From NCBI GenBank assembly GCA_022702015.1, contig JAKONI010000258.1, positions 1 to 39,605 of the forward strand: a stretch of DNA of 39,605 bases. The letters are read 5' to 3'. Both the position numbers and the translations under genes were made by a program. This stretch comes from Beijerinckiaceae bacterium (lineage in GTDB: Bacteria; Pseudomonadota; Alphaproteobacteria; Rhizobiales; Beijerinckiaceae). Shown here one piece after another: positions 20,550 through 31,460 of the stretch. The notes beneath the pieces were generated by a model. It did not search any database. It saw nothing but the letters and a program-made list of their open reading frames with translations, and was not told the DNA's origin. Each line of letters starts with the position of its first letter. Position 1 is the stretch's first letter.

Positions 20550-20798
20550 CACCGGCCGCGAGAGGCTGACCAAAAAGCTGATTTTTATCCCAACCCTCGA
20601 CCTCATCCTGAGGTGCCCGGCTTGCCGGTCCTCGAAGGAGACCTCCATAACTCACAGCGGTCCCTGGAGCCCTCCTTCGAGGAGGGCTGACGCGGGCACC
20701 TCAGGGTGAGGCCGAGGGTGGGGGCAAGATGGCCTTGACGGTCAGGCTTTCGGGATGACGTCGGGAATGGGAAAGGTGTCAGCGTCCCGCTCGACCCC
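20550..20798. other. Gap between ABC transporter and eda
   Basis: A 249-bp convergent gap. Most of it is taken by the large imperfect inverted repeat listed separately (20589-20722). The rest, including the T-rich AAAAAGCTGATTTTTATCC at 20571-20590, shows no gene. Confidence 0.6.
20589..20722. repeat. Large imperfect inverted repeat, intergenic palindromic element
   Basis: The left arm (20589-20646) contains CCTCATCCTGAGGTGCCCG and TCCTCGAAGGAG. The right arm (20662-20722) carries the reverse complement, with GGGCACCTCAGGGTGAGG and CTCCTTCGAGGAGGG. The arms of about 55 bases match at most positions around a short middle. Each arm also has small internal palindromes (CCTCATCCTGAGG, CTCCTTCGAGGAG). 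It resembles the repeated intergenic palindromes scattered through Methylobacterium and Bradyrhizobium-type genomes. It may fold as a bidirectional terminator between the convergent genes. Confidence 0.7.
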
Positions 20799-21416
20799 TC
20801 ACGCCGCCCTCAGTCCTGAGGCGGCCCGCGCCGCCGCCTCGATGGCCGCTGAATCGGGAATTCCCGGCTTCACCACCCAGCTCCCGCCGACACAGAGCAC
20901 GGAGGGGAGGGCGAGCCATTCGGGGGCGGTCGCCTCCGTGATCCCGCCGGTGGGGCAGAAGCGCACCTGACCGAACACCGCCGACTGCGCCTTCAACGCC
21001 TTGAGTCCCCCCGCCGCCTCCGCCGGGAAGAACTTGAACCGGTCGAGACCGTGGTCGAGGCCGCGCATGATGTCGGCGGCCGTGGCGACGCCGGGGAGGT
21101 AAGGCACGCCGTTGGCCTTCGCCGCTTCGGTGAGCGGCGCCGTGAGGCCGGGGGAGACGATGTACGTCGCCCCCGCCCGCAGGGCGGCGTCGAGGTCGCG
21201 CGGATTGAGCACCGTTCCGGCGCCGACCACGGCGCCCTCCACCCGCGCCATCTCGCGGATGACCTCGAGGGCGGCGGGGGTCCTCAAGGTGACTTCGAGG
21301 GCGGTGAGACCGCCCTTCACAAGCGCCTCGGCGATGGGCCGGGCATGGGCCACATCCTCGATCACCAGAACCGGAATGACCGGCACGGAGCGCATCAGCG
21401 AGTCGATGTCGTGCAT
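20799..21416 (-). CDS. eda: KDPG aldolase (2-dehydro-3-deoxyphosphogluconate aldolase)
   Basis: Splits 2-keto-3-deoxy-6-phosphogluconate into pyruvate and glyceraldehyde 3-phosphate, the last Entner-Doudoroff step. The 205-residue class I aldolase has Schiff-base Lys128 in [11 protein letters not shown], Glu41 in ALEVTLRT, the phosphate loop around GAGTVL, and CPTGGI. It lies 41 bp downstream of edd on the same strand, so the two form an edd-eda operon under the promoter before edd. Confidence 0.96.
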   Translation of the reverse strand: MHDIDSLMRSVPVIPVLVIEDVAHARPIAEALVKGGLTALEVTLRTPAALEVIREMARVEGAVVGAGTVLNPRDLDAALRAGATYIVSPGLTAPLTEAAKANGVPYLPGVATAADIMRGLDHGLDRFKFFPAEAAGGLKALKAQSAVFGQVRFCPTGGITEATAPEWLALPSVLCVGGSWVVKPGIPDSAAIEAAARAASGLRAA

Positions 21417-21457
21417 GGTTGCCTTCTCGTGGGGGTCGATCTGCGCGCGGAGGGGTG

Positions 21458-23281
21458 TCAGAGCCCCGCCGCGGCGAGCATGGCGGACGCTCCCTGCTCG
21501 GCCCCGTCCGCGCCCGAGCGCATGAAGGCGAACAATTCACGGCCCGTCCCGTGGTCCGGCCGCGGAGCGGCGACGGAATCGCGGGCGGCCAGTTCGGCCG
21601 CATCCACCAGCACGTCCAGCTGGCCCTCGGGGCCGGACAGGCGGACGATGTCGCCGTCCCGGATGCGGCCGATCACGCCTCCCGCCAGCGCCTCTGGGGT
21701 CAGATGGATGGCCGCCGGCACCTTCCCCGACGCGCCGGACATCCGGCCATCCGTCACCAGCGCCACCTTGTGCCCGCGATCCTGCAACACGCCCAACGGC
21801 GGGGTGAGCTTGTGCAGTTCCGGCATTCCGTTGGCCTGGGGTCCCTGGAAGCGGACGACCACCACCACGTCCCGCTCCAACTCTCCGGCCTTGAACGCTT
21901 TGAGCACCTCGTCCTGATCGTTGAACACCCGGGCCGGCGCCTCGATGGTGCGGCGCTCCTCATCGACGGCGCTGGTCTTGAACGTCGCCCGGCCGAGGTT
22001 GCCCTTCACGAGGCGCATCCCTCCATCGGGCTGGAACGGGCGCTCCGGCCGGCGGATCATCGTGTCGTCCAGGCTTTCCGGCACCGCGTCCTCGAACACC
22101 AGATCCTCGCCGGCCAACTTCGGGTCGCGGGCATGGTCGCGCAGGCGCTGCCCCGAGATCGTGAGGATGTCGTCGTGCAGCATTCCCGCATCGAGGAGGG
22201 CGGCCATGACGAAGCTGATGCCCCCGGCGGCGTGGAAGTGGTTCACGTCGCCCGCGCCGTTCGGGTAGACCCGGCAGATCAGGGGTACGGCCGCCGACAG
22301 CCGGTCGAGGTCCTCCCAGTCGATCACGATGCCGGCCGCGCGGGCGATGGCCGGCAGGTGGATGGCGTGGTTGGTCGAGCCGCCCGTGGCGAGCAGCCCC
22401 ACGGCGGCGTTGACGAGGGCCTTCTCGTCCACGCAATGCCCGAGCGGCCGGTAATCGTTGCCGTCGGCGCCGATTTCGGTGAGCCGATGGATCGCCGCCC
22501 GCGTCACCGCCTGCCGCAGCTTGGTGCCGGGGTTGATGAACGACGCGCCTGGCATGTGCAGGCCCATCATGTCCATCATCATCTGGTTCGAGTTGGCCGT
22601 GCCGTAGAAGGTGCAGGTCCCGGCCCCGTGATAGGAGGCGGACTCGGATTCGAGCAGTTCCTCGCGCCCCACCTTGCCCTCGGCGTAGAGCTGGCGGATG
22701 CGCTGCTTCTCCTTGTTGGCGAGCCCCGAGGGCATCGGCCCGGCGGGGATGAGGATCGTCGGCAAGTGGCCGAAGCGCAGCGCGCCGATCAGCAGGCCCG
22801 GGACGATCTTGTCGCAAATCCCCAGCATCGCCGCGCCGTCGAACATGCCATGGCTGAGGGCCACCGCCGTCGAGAGGGCGATGGCGTCCCGGGAGAACAG
22901 CGACAGCTCCATGCCCCGCTGCCCCTGGGTCACCCCATCGCACATGGCGGGCGTGCCCCCCGCCACCTGGGCGGTGGCTCCACGCTCCCGGGCGAAGACC
23001 TTGATCTGGTCGGGATAGCGTCCGTACGGCTGATGGGCCGAGAGCATGTCGTTGTAGGCGGTGACGATGCCGATGTTCATCGTCCGCCCGGCGCGGATCG
23101 CCGCCTTGTCCTCCCCCGACGCCGCGAAACCATGGGCGAGGTTCCCACAGGCGAGCGTCGGCCGGTGGACGCCGGATTCACGCTCGCGGGCGATCAGATC
23201 GAGGTAGCGGCGCCGGCTCGCGCGGGAGCGTTCCACGATGCGGGCGGTGACGGCCGCGACCTCGGGATGAAGTTCGGGCAT
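21458..23281 (-). CDS. edd: 6-phosphogluconate dehydratase
   Basis: Dehydrates 6-phosphogluconate to KDPG, the committing step of the Entner-Doudoroff pathway; an iron-sulfur enzyme of the IlvD/Edd family. The 607-residue length is typical. The three iron-sulfur cysteines are recognisable: Cys114 in [11 protein letters not shown], Cys156 in GICDKIVPG and Cys223 in [13 protein letters not shown]. The start MPELHPEV is preferred over an upstream in-frame GTG/ATG because AAGGA lies at good spacing. A promoter with an overlapping operator sits directly upstream. Confidence 0.97.
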   Translation of the reverse strand: MPELHPEVAAVTARIVERSRASRRRYLDLIARERESGVHRPTLACGNLAHGFAASGEDKAAIRAGRTMNIGIVTAYNDMLSAHQPYGRYPDQIKVFARERGATAQVAGGTPAMCDGVTQGQRGMELSLFSRDAIALSTAVALSHGMFDGAAMLGICDKIVPGLLIGALRFGHLPTILIPAGPMPSGLANKEKQRIRQLYAEGKVGREELLESESASYHGAGTCTFYGTANSNQMMMDMMGLHMPGASFINPGTKLRQAVTRAAIHRLTEIGADGNDYRPLGHCVDEKALVNAAVGLLATGGSTNHAIHLPAIARAAGIVIDWEDLDRLSAAVPLICRVYPNGAGDVNHFHAAGGISFVMAALLDAGMLHDDILTISGQRLRDHARDPKLAGEDLVFEDAVPESLDDTMIRRPERPFQPDGGMRLVKGNLGRATFKTSAVDEERRTIEAPARVFNDQDEVLKAFKAGELERDVVVVVRFQGPQANGMPELHKLTPPLGVLQDRGHKVALVTDGRMSGASGKVPAAIHLTPEALAGGVIGRIRDGDIVRLSGPEGQLDVLVDAAELAARDSVAAPRPDHGTGRELFAFMRSGADGAEQGASAMLAAAGL

Positions 23282-23530
23282 GGGTTTTCCTTCAGCAGCG
23301 TCCGCTGGGACCATACCGCAAGATTCGTGCTCTGAAAACGTTTACATCGTCGGCGAAGATATTGGGTCGTTTCAGTCCCGCGACTGTCGATCGTTTCGCA
23401 CGGGCTGCGAACCTGAGCGATCTCCGCGCCCGCCGTGCTTTCGGCCGCCGCTCTCCCTGTTCCTCCCATCGCCATCGCGGAAGACGCGACACCCCGCGCC
23501 CGCCGCGATGATCGGATCGGCTTTGGTGGC
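23282..23530. other. Gap between edd and the asparaginase gene
   Basis: About 250 bp holding the edd promoter/operator and the 3' end region of the asparaginase gene. ATCGCGG and CCGCGAT near 23470-23510 could pair over a loop of about 22 bases, a weak terminator candidate. No other gene is seen. Confidence 0.4.
23310..23346 (-). promoter_or_regulatory. edd promoter with LacI-type operator over the -35
   Basis: On the minus strand TTTTCA (23333-23338) and TATGGT (23310-23315) are separated by 17 bp, a credible sigma-70 promoter that would start about 22 nt before the edd ATG. The palindromic box TGTAAACGTTTTCA (23333-23346) contains the -35 hexamer and has the AAACGTTT core of LacI/GalR-family operators. 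A sugar-responsive repressor bound here would block the polymerase. No such regulator gene is in the window. Confidence 0.55.
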
Positions 23531-24796
<1,266 letters not shown>

Positions 24797-24842
24797 TCAA
24801 GCCGAAGCGTTATTCGTATTGGTGCCGAGCGTAGAGGTTGAG

Positions 24843-25052
24843 ATGTCCGATCTGACCGATCTGATGGACGAACTGAAGCGGAGCGACCTCGCCCGCGAGG
24901 CGATGGACATGCTGGAAACGGCTTTGTCCCATCGCACCGACGAGGAACAAGGGGCGTTCTGGCGCGCGGTCGATCTCTATTACTTCTCGCGCAAGGCCCC
25001 ACCGGAGGCCACCGCGCCGCCGGCCGGCGCGGCGCCCCCCGCCTTCGCTTGA
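24843..25052 (+). CDS. Small conserved hypothetical protein, 69 residues
   Basis: A short acidic protein (MSDLTDLMDELKRSDLAREA...) whose first 50 residues look helical and whose last 20 are Ala/Pro-rich and probably disordered. A purine-rich GAGGTTGAG before the ATG supports the start. I recognise no domain and have no function to offer. It is divergent from the asparaginase gene and convergent with the DUF606 transporter gene, ending in a strong shared hairpin. Confidence 0.6.
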   Translation: MSDLTDLMDELKRSDLAREAMDMLETALSHRTDEEQGAFWRAVDLYYFSRKAPPEATAPPAGAAPPAFA

Positions 25053-25055
25053 GGC

Positions 25056-25082
25056 GGACCCCGCCGCGAGCGGGCGGGGTCC
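25056..25082. terminator. Bidirectional hairpin between convergent genes
   Basis: A perfect 10-bp stem (GGACCCCGCC / GGCGGGGTCC) with a 7-base loop lies 3 bp after the small gene's stop and 13 bp after the stop of the opposite-strand transporter gene. It is well placed to end transcription from both sides; neither side has a T-tract. Confidence 0.6.
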
Positions 25083-25095
25083 GGCTTCACCGGGA

Positions 25096-26016
25096 TCAGA
25101 ACACCGAGATCAGCACGATCCCGACGACCATGATGGCGGCGCCGATCAAGCGCGGCGCGCCGGCGCGCACCTGCTTCATGCCGAGCCAGCCGAAGTGGTC
25201 GAGGGCGACGGAAGTGAGCAGGTTGGCGGTGATGAGCAGGCCGTTGAAGGCGCCGGCGCCCACCTTGTCGACGAAGAGCAGTCCGGCGAAGACCGCCACC
25301 GCGCCGGTGATTCCGGCGAGCGGCATCCACCAGCGCACCCCCGCGAGGTCCTCCCGGTCGGGCAGCGGCGAGGGCCGCACCAGGAAGATGAAGGCGAAGA
25401 CGAAGACCACGGGGATGAAGGAGACCGCCGCCGCGAGCCAGGGGTTTTCCAGGGCGCCGCGCAGCTGCGCGTTCCACACCACGCCGACGGCCATGAGCAT
25501 ACCGGCCACGATGATGAACGGGTAGAGCAGCTTACCGCCCATTCCACCCTCGCCGCCCTCGGACTTGCCGCCGGTCCGGGCGATGAAGACCACTCCCACG
25601 GCCATGAGCAACCCGCCGAGCCAGGGCAGGGGCTTGAAGCCGCTGGCCTGGAGGCCGAACAGGCCGAACGCATCCATGGCCAGCGAGGTCAGGATGTTGG
25701 CGGTGAGCGTCAGGCCATTGAACGGGCCGGCGCCCACCTTGTCGATGAAGGCGAGGCCGCCGAACACCGCCACCGCTCCTGCGACGCCGCCCAGGGGGGC
25801 GTACCAGGGCATCTTGGAGAGGGTAGCGAGGGTCGGAAGCGGCGTCGGCATCACGAAGAACAGTGTCGTGAAGACGAACACGATCGGCAGGAACGAGACC
25901 GTGGCCGCGAGCCAGGGGTTGACCAGCTTCCCACGCAACTGCGCGTTCATGGAATTGCCGAGCGCCTGTAGGCAGCCCGCGACGATGATGAAGGGGTAAA
26001 GCAGGCTGGCCGTCAC
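25096..26016 (-). CDS. Tandem-DUF606 (YdcZ-type) membrane transporter of the DMT group
   Basis: A 306-residue protein of about ten membrane helices built from two copies of a 145-residue unit. Both halves repeat the same landmarks: LLYPFIIVAG, NAQLRG, NPWLAA.VSF.P.VFVF, GAVAVF.GL.F.DKVGAG.FNGL and TANILTS/TANLLTS. Single-unit DUF606 proteins have about 150 residues, so this is an internal duplication and fusion. DMT relatives export or import small metabolites, but no substrate is known for this branch. GTG start with GGAG upstream. It is 37 bp after the ArsB-like gene and is probably the last gene of that operon. Confidence 0.82.
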   Translation of the reverse strand: MTASLLYPFIIVAGCLQALGNSMNAQLRGKLVNPWLAATVSFLPIVFVFTTLFFVMPTPLPTLATLSKMPWYAPLGGVAGAVAVFGGLAFIDKVGAGPFNGLTLTANILTSLAMDAFGLFGLQASGFKPLPWLGGLLMAVGVVFIARTGGKSEGGEGGMGGKLLYPFIIVAGMLMAVGVVWNAQLRGALENPWLAAAVSFIPVVFVFAFIFLVRPSPLPDREDLAGVRWWMPLAGITGAVAVFAGLLFVDKVGAGAFNGLLITANLLTSVALDHFGWLGMKQVRAGAPRLIGAAIMVVGIVLISVF

Positions 26017-26053
26017 GCTGCGAGGTCTCCGGTCTTCCGAGGAACGGGGCTGG

Positions 26054-27316
26054 TCATAGGTAGAGGAGGGCGGCGAGCGCCAGGATCAGCGCCGGGGGCA
26101 TCACCAGGATGCCGAGCTTGAGGAACTGCCCGGCGGAGACGTCCTGGCCCTCCCGCCGGATCGCGGTGAGCCACAGGATGGTGGCGAGCGAGCCGGTGAC
26201 GGACAGGTTCGGGCCGAGATCGACGCCGATCAGGATGGCGCCGGCCACCTTTTGCGAGACCTGAGCCGTCTGCACCGCCGCGCCGGCGAGAAGCCCGGCC
26301 GGGAGATTGTTCACGAGGTTGGTCCCCACGGCCACCGCCGCGCCGCCCGCCCAGGCCGTCGCCATCGGGTCGGCGGAGGCATAGGATTTCAGGGTGTCGG
26401 AGAGCATCTTGAGGACACCCGTGGACTCCAGGGCCTCCACCAGCACGAACAGACCCGCCACGAGGGGCAGCACGCCCCAGGACACGTCCTTGGCCACCTC
26501 CACGAGGCCGCCGCGCTTGATGGCGAGGACGACGAGGGCGGTGGCGAGGCCGGCAACGAAGGTCGGCAGGCCAAGCTCGATGCCGGCGGCCGAGGCGCCG
26601 ATGAGGGCGGCGCCGGTGAGGATGATCCCGAGCCCCGCGACCTTCCCGCCCGTGCCGAGGGACTTCGTTTCCACCTCGGCCTCGATCGATTGCTTGAGCG
26701 AGGCGTTCTGCGTCACCCGCAGCACCACGTAGGTCGTCACGATGGCCAGGAGCGAGGGCAGGGCGAACAGGCGCAGCCACGTCCCCAGGGGCGGCATGTT
26801 CTGCGCGAACACCACGAGGTTGGCCGGGTTCGAGATCGGTAAGACAAAGCTCGCCGCGTTGGCGATGAAGGCGCAGATGAACAGGAAGGGCAGCGGCTCG
26901 GCCTTCGCCGCCCGCGTGGCGGCGTAGACGGCGGGCGTCAGCACCACGGCGCAGGCATCGTTCGACAGGAACACCGTCACCACCGTGCCGACCGCGTAGA
27001 TCAGCAGGAACAGCCGCGTCGCCGAGCCCTTGGCGGCGCGCACGGCGTGGCTCGCCAGCCAATCGAACAGCCCCTCCTTCCGGGCGATCTCCGCGAGCAG
27101 CATCATGCCCACGAGGAAGAGGTACACGTCGGTCCCCTTGCGTACCCCGTCGAGGGCCACCTGCCAGGGGAGCAGGCCGAGCACGACGAGGAGCGCTGCG
27201 CCGAGCACGGCCCAGATCGCCTCGGGCCAGGAGAAGGGGCGAACGATCACCCCCAGCGTCGCCAGGGCGGCGATCGCCCAGGTCGCGAGGTTCGGAGTCA
27301 GGGGCAGGGCACCCAT
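26054..27316 (-). CDS. ArsB-like anion/arsenite permease
   Basis: A 420-residue protein of about 11-12 membrane helices from the ArsB/NhaD ion-transporter group. Diagnostic segments are FLSNDACAVVLTPAVYAATR, NLVNNLPAGLLAGAA and GVDLGPNLSVTGSLATILWL, close to those of ArsB arsenite pumps. No arsR, arsC, arsA or ArsR-type operator lies nearby, so arsenite export is not assured; another anion is possible. It lies 36 bp downstream of a metallophosphoesterase gene and 37 bp upstream of the DUF606 transporter gene, all on the minus strand. Confidence 0.75.
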   Translation of the reverse strand: MGALPLTPNLATWAIAALATLGVIVRPFSWPEAIWAVLGAALLVVLGLLPWQVALDGVRKGTDVYLFLVGMMLLAEIARKEGLFDWLASHAVRAAKGSATRLFLLIYAVGTVVTVFLSNDACAVVLTPAVYAATRAAKAEPLPFLFICAFIANAASFVLPISNPANLVVFAQNMPPLGTWLRLFALPSLLAIVTTYVVLRVTQNASLKQSIEAEVETKSLGTGGKVAGLGIILTGAALIGASAAGIELGLPTFVAGLATALVVLAIKRGGLVEVAKDVSWGVLPLVAGLFVLVEALESTGVLKMLSDTLKSYASADPMATAWAGGAAVAVGTNLVNNLPAGLLAGAAVQTAQVSQKVAGAILIGVDLGPNLSVTGSLATILWLTAIRREGQDVSAGQFLKLGILVMPPALILALAALLYL

Positions 27317-27352
27317 CGCGCAATCGGTCTTTCAGTCAGGAGAATCGGAGGG

Positions 27353-28609
27353 TTACCATTCACGCCCGGCCCGGTTGGGGCCGAGCTGATCGCCGCGCAC
27401 ACCCTTTCCGAGCCACGCGCCGATGCGGCTGGCATCGCTTCCGGGCCGGGCGGGCCGCACCGGGGGGAGGAAGACCGGGCTGGCGGGCTCGATCACGTCA
27501 CGGTCGATGTAATCGTGGTCGTAGCCCGGCCAGCGGTCGTCGAAGGCCTCCACGGTGAGACGGCGCGAACCTAGGGGCCAGGGGACGCGGGCAGCGTAGA
27601 GTCCCGCCCGGCCGGCGGGCACCATGGCATCCCACGGCCCGTCATCGACGCGGTATCGGCAGGTGACGTCCCGTTCCGACAGCACCATCGCCCGGACGGT
27701 CAGGAAGCCCTGGGCGTCGGGAACGACCGCTCCCGTGGCGAGCCGTCTGTCGACGGGACTGGTGATGAGGACGAAGGGCGCCTTCCGGTCGAGGGGGCGG
27801 AACCGCCAGCTCACCTCCCCGGAATCGATGGCCCCCACCGCGTAGCCGACCGAGCCATCTTCGTTCTGGCCCACGGAGCGGGCGGCCGCGTAGGTGGTGC
27901 GGCCGTCATGGGCGAGCTCGTTGTAGTGGGTATGGCCCATCTCCACGAGCCGCACACCGGCGTTCCAGAACAGGCCGCCGACTTCCGCCGCTTCCGGCCC
28001 GTCCAGATCATCCGGATAGGTGTGCATGAAGACGGCGCAGGTCTTCCCCTCCTGCCGGGCGAGGGCGATCTGCCCGGCGAGCCACCGATGCTGAGTGGGG
28101 CCGAGCCGAAAGTCGAGGCCGAAGCCCTTCCGGCCGTAGCCGGCGCTGATCATGTCGAGGAACAGGCAGCGGACGGAGCCGAACGTCCGGCTGTAGTAAT
28201 ATTGCGGGATCTCTCCGGTCGGACGATCCGGGCCGGGCGCCTCCGGAAGGCGGAACAGCGTGTTCAGGACCGGCTGCGGGTGGGCGACCGCCAAATTCCT
28301 TTGGAAGTCGATGAATGCCTTCATCGACCCGTACTGACGATCGTGGTCCCCGGGGATCAGATGGACCGGCAGGTTGTCATGCCGCCGGAGAATCCGGTCG
28401 ATCAGCGCATATTCGCTGTCCAGGCCATTCTCGGCGATGTCGCCGGGCAGGTAAACCAGATCGAACGAAGCCGGCGGCAGGTCGGCGATCCGCCTGAAGA
28501 TCGTGGCGAGGTCGCGGTGGTTCCGCCGGCCGGGGCGCGTGAGATGCTGGTCGCCGACATGCAGGAAGACGAAGGGGTCGGCGCATCCCGGGACATGCGT
28601 CTCGTTCAT
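27353..28609 (-). CDS. Calcineurin-like metallophosphoesterase (Icc/CpdA-like)
   Basis: A cytosolic 418-residue protein with no signal peptide. The N-terminal two-thirds hold the two-metal phosphoesterase motifs: D20-Q-H22, LPGD57, PGDHD at 86-90, MHTYPDD with His196, and GHTH at 225-228. The usual GNH(E/D) reads GDHD here, with aspartate replacing the metal-ligand asparagine. The last 130 residues form an extra beta-rich domain (CRYRVDDGPWDAM, RRLTVEAFDDRWPGYDHDYI). Relatives cleave cyclic nucleotides or other phosphodiesters; the substrate here is unknown. It starts 15 bp after the MFS gene and is likely co-transcribed with it. Confidence 0.82.
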   Translation of the reverse strand: MNETHVPGCADPFVFLHVGDQHLTRPGRRNHRDLATIFRRIADLPPASFDLVYLPGDIAENGLDSEYALIDRILRRHDNLPVHLIPGDHDRQYGSMKAFIDFQRNLAVAHPQPVLNTLFRLPEAPGPDRPTGEIPQYYYSRTFGSVRCLFLDMISAGYGRKGFGLDFRLGPTQHRWLAGQIALARQEGKTCAVFMHTYPDDLDGPEAAEVGGLFWNAGVRLVEMGHTHYNELAHDGRTTYAAARSVGQNEDGSVGYAVGAIDSGEVSWRFRPLDRKAPFVLITSPVDRRLATGAVVPDAQGFLTVRAMVLSERDVTCRYRVDDGPWDAMVPAGRAGLYAARVPWPLGSRRLTVEAFDDRWPGYDHDYIDRDVIEPASPVFLPPVRPARPGSDASRIGAWLGKGVRGDQLGPNRAGREW

Positions 28610-28624
28610 CGGAGCGTCCCGCCG

Positions 28625-29941
28625 TCAGGCCACGGCGGCGGCGCGGGGGACGCCGCTGCCGTCGGCCGGAGAGTCGCCCACCTCGTCGCGGGTCTCGGGC
28701 ATCAGCATGAGGAAGAGGGCGAAGCCGAGACCGGCGATGGCCGCGAGGCTGAGGAAGGCCGTCGAGTAACCGGCGTACACGATGATGACACCGGCCAATG
28801 TCGCGCTGAGCGAGGCGCCGATCCCCTGGGCCGTCGCCACCGCGCCCTGCGCCGCGTTGAACCGTCCGCCGCCCCGGGTCAGGTCGGCGACGACGATGGG
28901 GAACAGGGCCCCGTAGATCCCGGCGCCGATCCCGTCGAGCAGCTGCACGCCCACCAGCCAATACGGGCTGTCCGAGAAGGTGTAGAGCACACCGCGCAGG
29001 GCCAGGATGCCGAAGGCCACGAGGAAGATCGGCTTGCGGCCGATCGCATCGGCCTTCGCCCCCACGAAGATCGCGGTGGGCACCATCACGCACTGGGCCG
29101 CCACGATGCAGATGGCGATCAAAGAGGTCGCGTGATCCTTGCCTGAGAGGTGGGTGAGGAGCTGGCCCACGGAGGTGAGCATCGCCGCGTTGGACAGGTG
29201 GAAGATCGCGCAGAGCACGGCGAAGAGCATCAGCGGCTTGTTCTGGAGCAGCGTCTTGAGGCTGGACGGCTCGTCGCCGGCCTTCTCCTCGTTCGCGGTC
29301 ATGCCCCGGGCGAGGTCGTCGTCGATCTCGTTGGCCGGGACCAGCAGCATGGCGCCGATCGACAGGGCCGCGAGGACGCCCATCAGCCAGAACACCACCA
29401 CCGGGCCGAAATAGTACGCGAGACCGCCGGCGATGGCCGCCGAGACGGCGTTCCCCGCGTGGTTGAAGCCCTCGTTCCGGCCGATCCGCTTGGAGAACAT
29501 CTTCGGCCCGACGACGCCGAGGGTGATGGCGGCAAGCGCGGGCGGGAAGATCGTGCCGGCCACATGCGCGACGGATTGGGTGGCCGTCACCGCGTAGAAG
29601 TTCGAGAGGAAGGGCAGGGCGAGGCAGCTCACCGTCACCAGGATCGCGCCGCCGATCACCACCGCGCGCTTGTGGTTCGTCCGGTCGATGAAGGCCCCGG
29701 CGGGCGTCTGCGCCACGAGGCCGAGGATGCCGGCGATGGTCATCACAAGGCCGGTGGTCGCCTCGTTCCAGCCCTGGTCGGGGCCGCGCACGGAAATCAG
29801 GTAGATCGCGAGGTAGGGGCCGAGGCCGTCGCGCACGTCGGCGAGGAAGAAGTTGAGGGCGTCGAGACCGCGAAGGGCGCGGGTCGACGCGTCCTTACCC
29901 CGCGCGGAGCCGCCATCGGTCCGCACCGCCGTTCCCGCCAT
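28625..29941 (-). CDS. MFS transporter
   Basis: A major facilitator of 438 residues with 12 predicted helices. Family signs are the loop-2/3 motif GAFIDRTNHKRAVV and the corresponding GAKADAIGRKPIFL in the second half. The central cytoplasmic loop includes DDDLARGMTANEEKAGDEPSS. The start MAGTAVRTDGG is preferred because the frame upstream (59 further codons) is not conserved in style. It heads a run of four same-strand genes with gaps of 15, 36 and 37 bp, and it follows the two-component genes by 142 bp. Its substrate cannot be read from sequence. Confidence 0.85.
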   Translation of the reverse strand: MAGTAVRTDGGSARGKDASTRALRGLDALNFFLADVRDGLGPYLAIYLISVRGPDQGWNEATTGLVMTIAGILGLVAQTPAGAFIDRTNHKRAVVIGGAILVTVSCLALPFLSNFYAVTATQSVAHVAGTIFPPALAAITLGVVGPKMFSKRIGRNEGFNHAGNAVSAAIAGGLAYYFGPVVVFWLMGVLAALSIGAMLLVPANEIDDDLARGMTANEEKAGDEPSSLKTLLQNKPLMLFAVLCAIFHLSNAAMLTSVGQLLTHLSGKDHATSLIAICIVAAQCVMVPTAIFVGAKADAIGRKPIFLVAFGILALRGVLYTFSDSPYWLVGVQLLDGIGAGIYGALFPIVVADLTRGGGRFNAAQGAVATAQGIGASLSATLAGVIIVYAGYSTAFLSLAAIAGLGFALFLMLMPETRDEVGDSPADGSGVPRAAAVA

Positions 29942-29964
29942 CGTGGACCCCCGCGCAACATCCG

Positions 29965-29986
29965 TCGATCCGCGACCGCGGATCGA
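29965..29986. promoter_or_regulatory. 22-bp palindrome in front of the MFS operon
   Basis: Two perfect 10-bp arms (TCGATCCGCG and CGCGGATCGA) around AC, lying 24-45 bp before the MFS start codon. It is a typical size for a dimeric regulator site. The neighbouring response regulator, encoded just upstream in the same direction, is the obvious candidate binder; an mRNA hairpin is the alternative. Confidence 0.5.
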
Positions 29987-29996
29987 GCGCAGGTGA

Positions 29997-30021
29997 GACG
30001 CTTGAGGGCATTGGCGGTTCC
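29997..30021 (-). promoter_or_regulatory. Possible EcfG-like promoter of the MFS operon
   Basis: On the minus strand GGAAC (30017-30021) is followed after 16 bp by CGTC (29997-30000). The general-stress sigma EcfG consensus of alphaproteobacteria is GGAAC-N16/17-CGTT, so the -35 is exact and the -10 has one mismatch. It sits just upstream of the palindrome. Chance occurrence is possible. Confidence 0.3.
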
Positions 30022-30083
30022 GGCGGTAGTGTTCAATCGATCGGCATCGGGGGAAATAGCCGGGATCGACTGGGTTTGATGCC

Positions 30084-31444
<1,361 letters not shown>

Positions 31445-31460
<16 letters not shown>

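Noticed and set aside
21419..23335. 638-codon plus-strand frame opposite edd
   Set aside because: Antisense shadow of edd; His/Arg/Gly-rich without any family motif.
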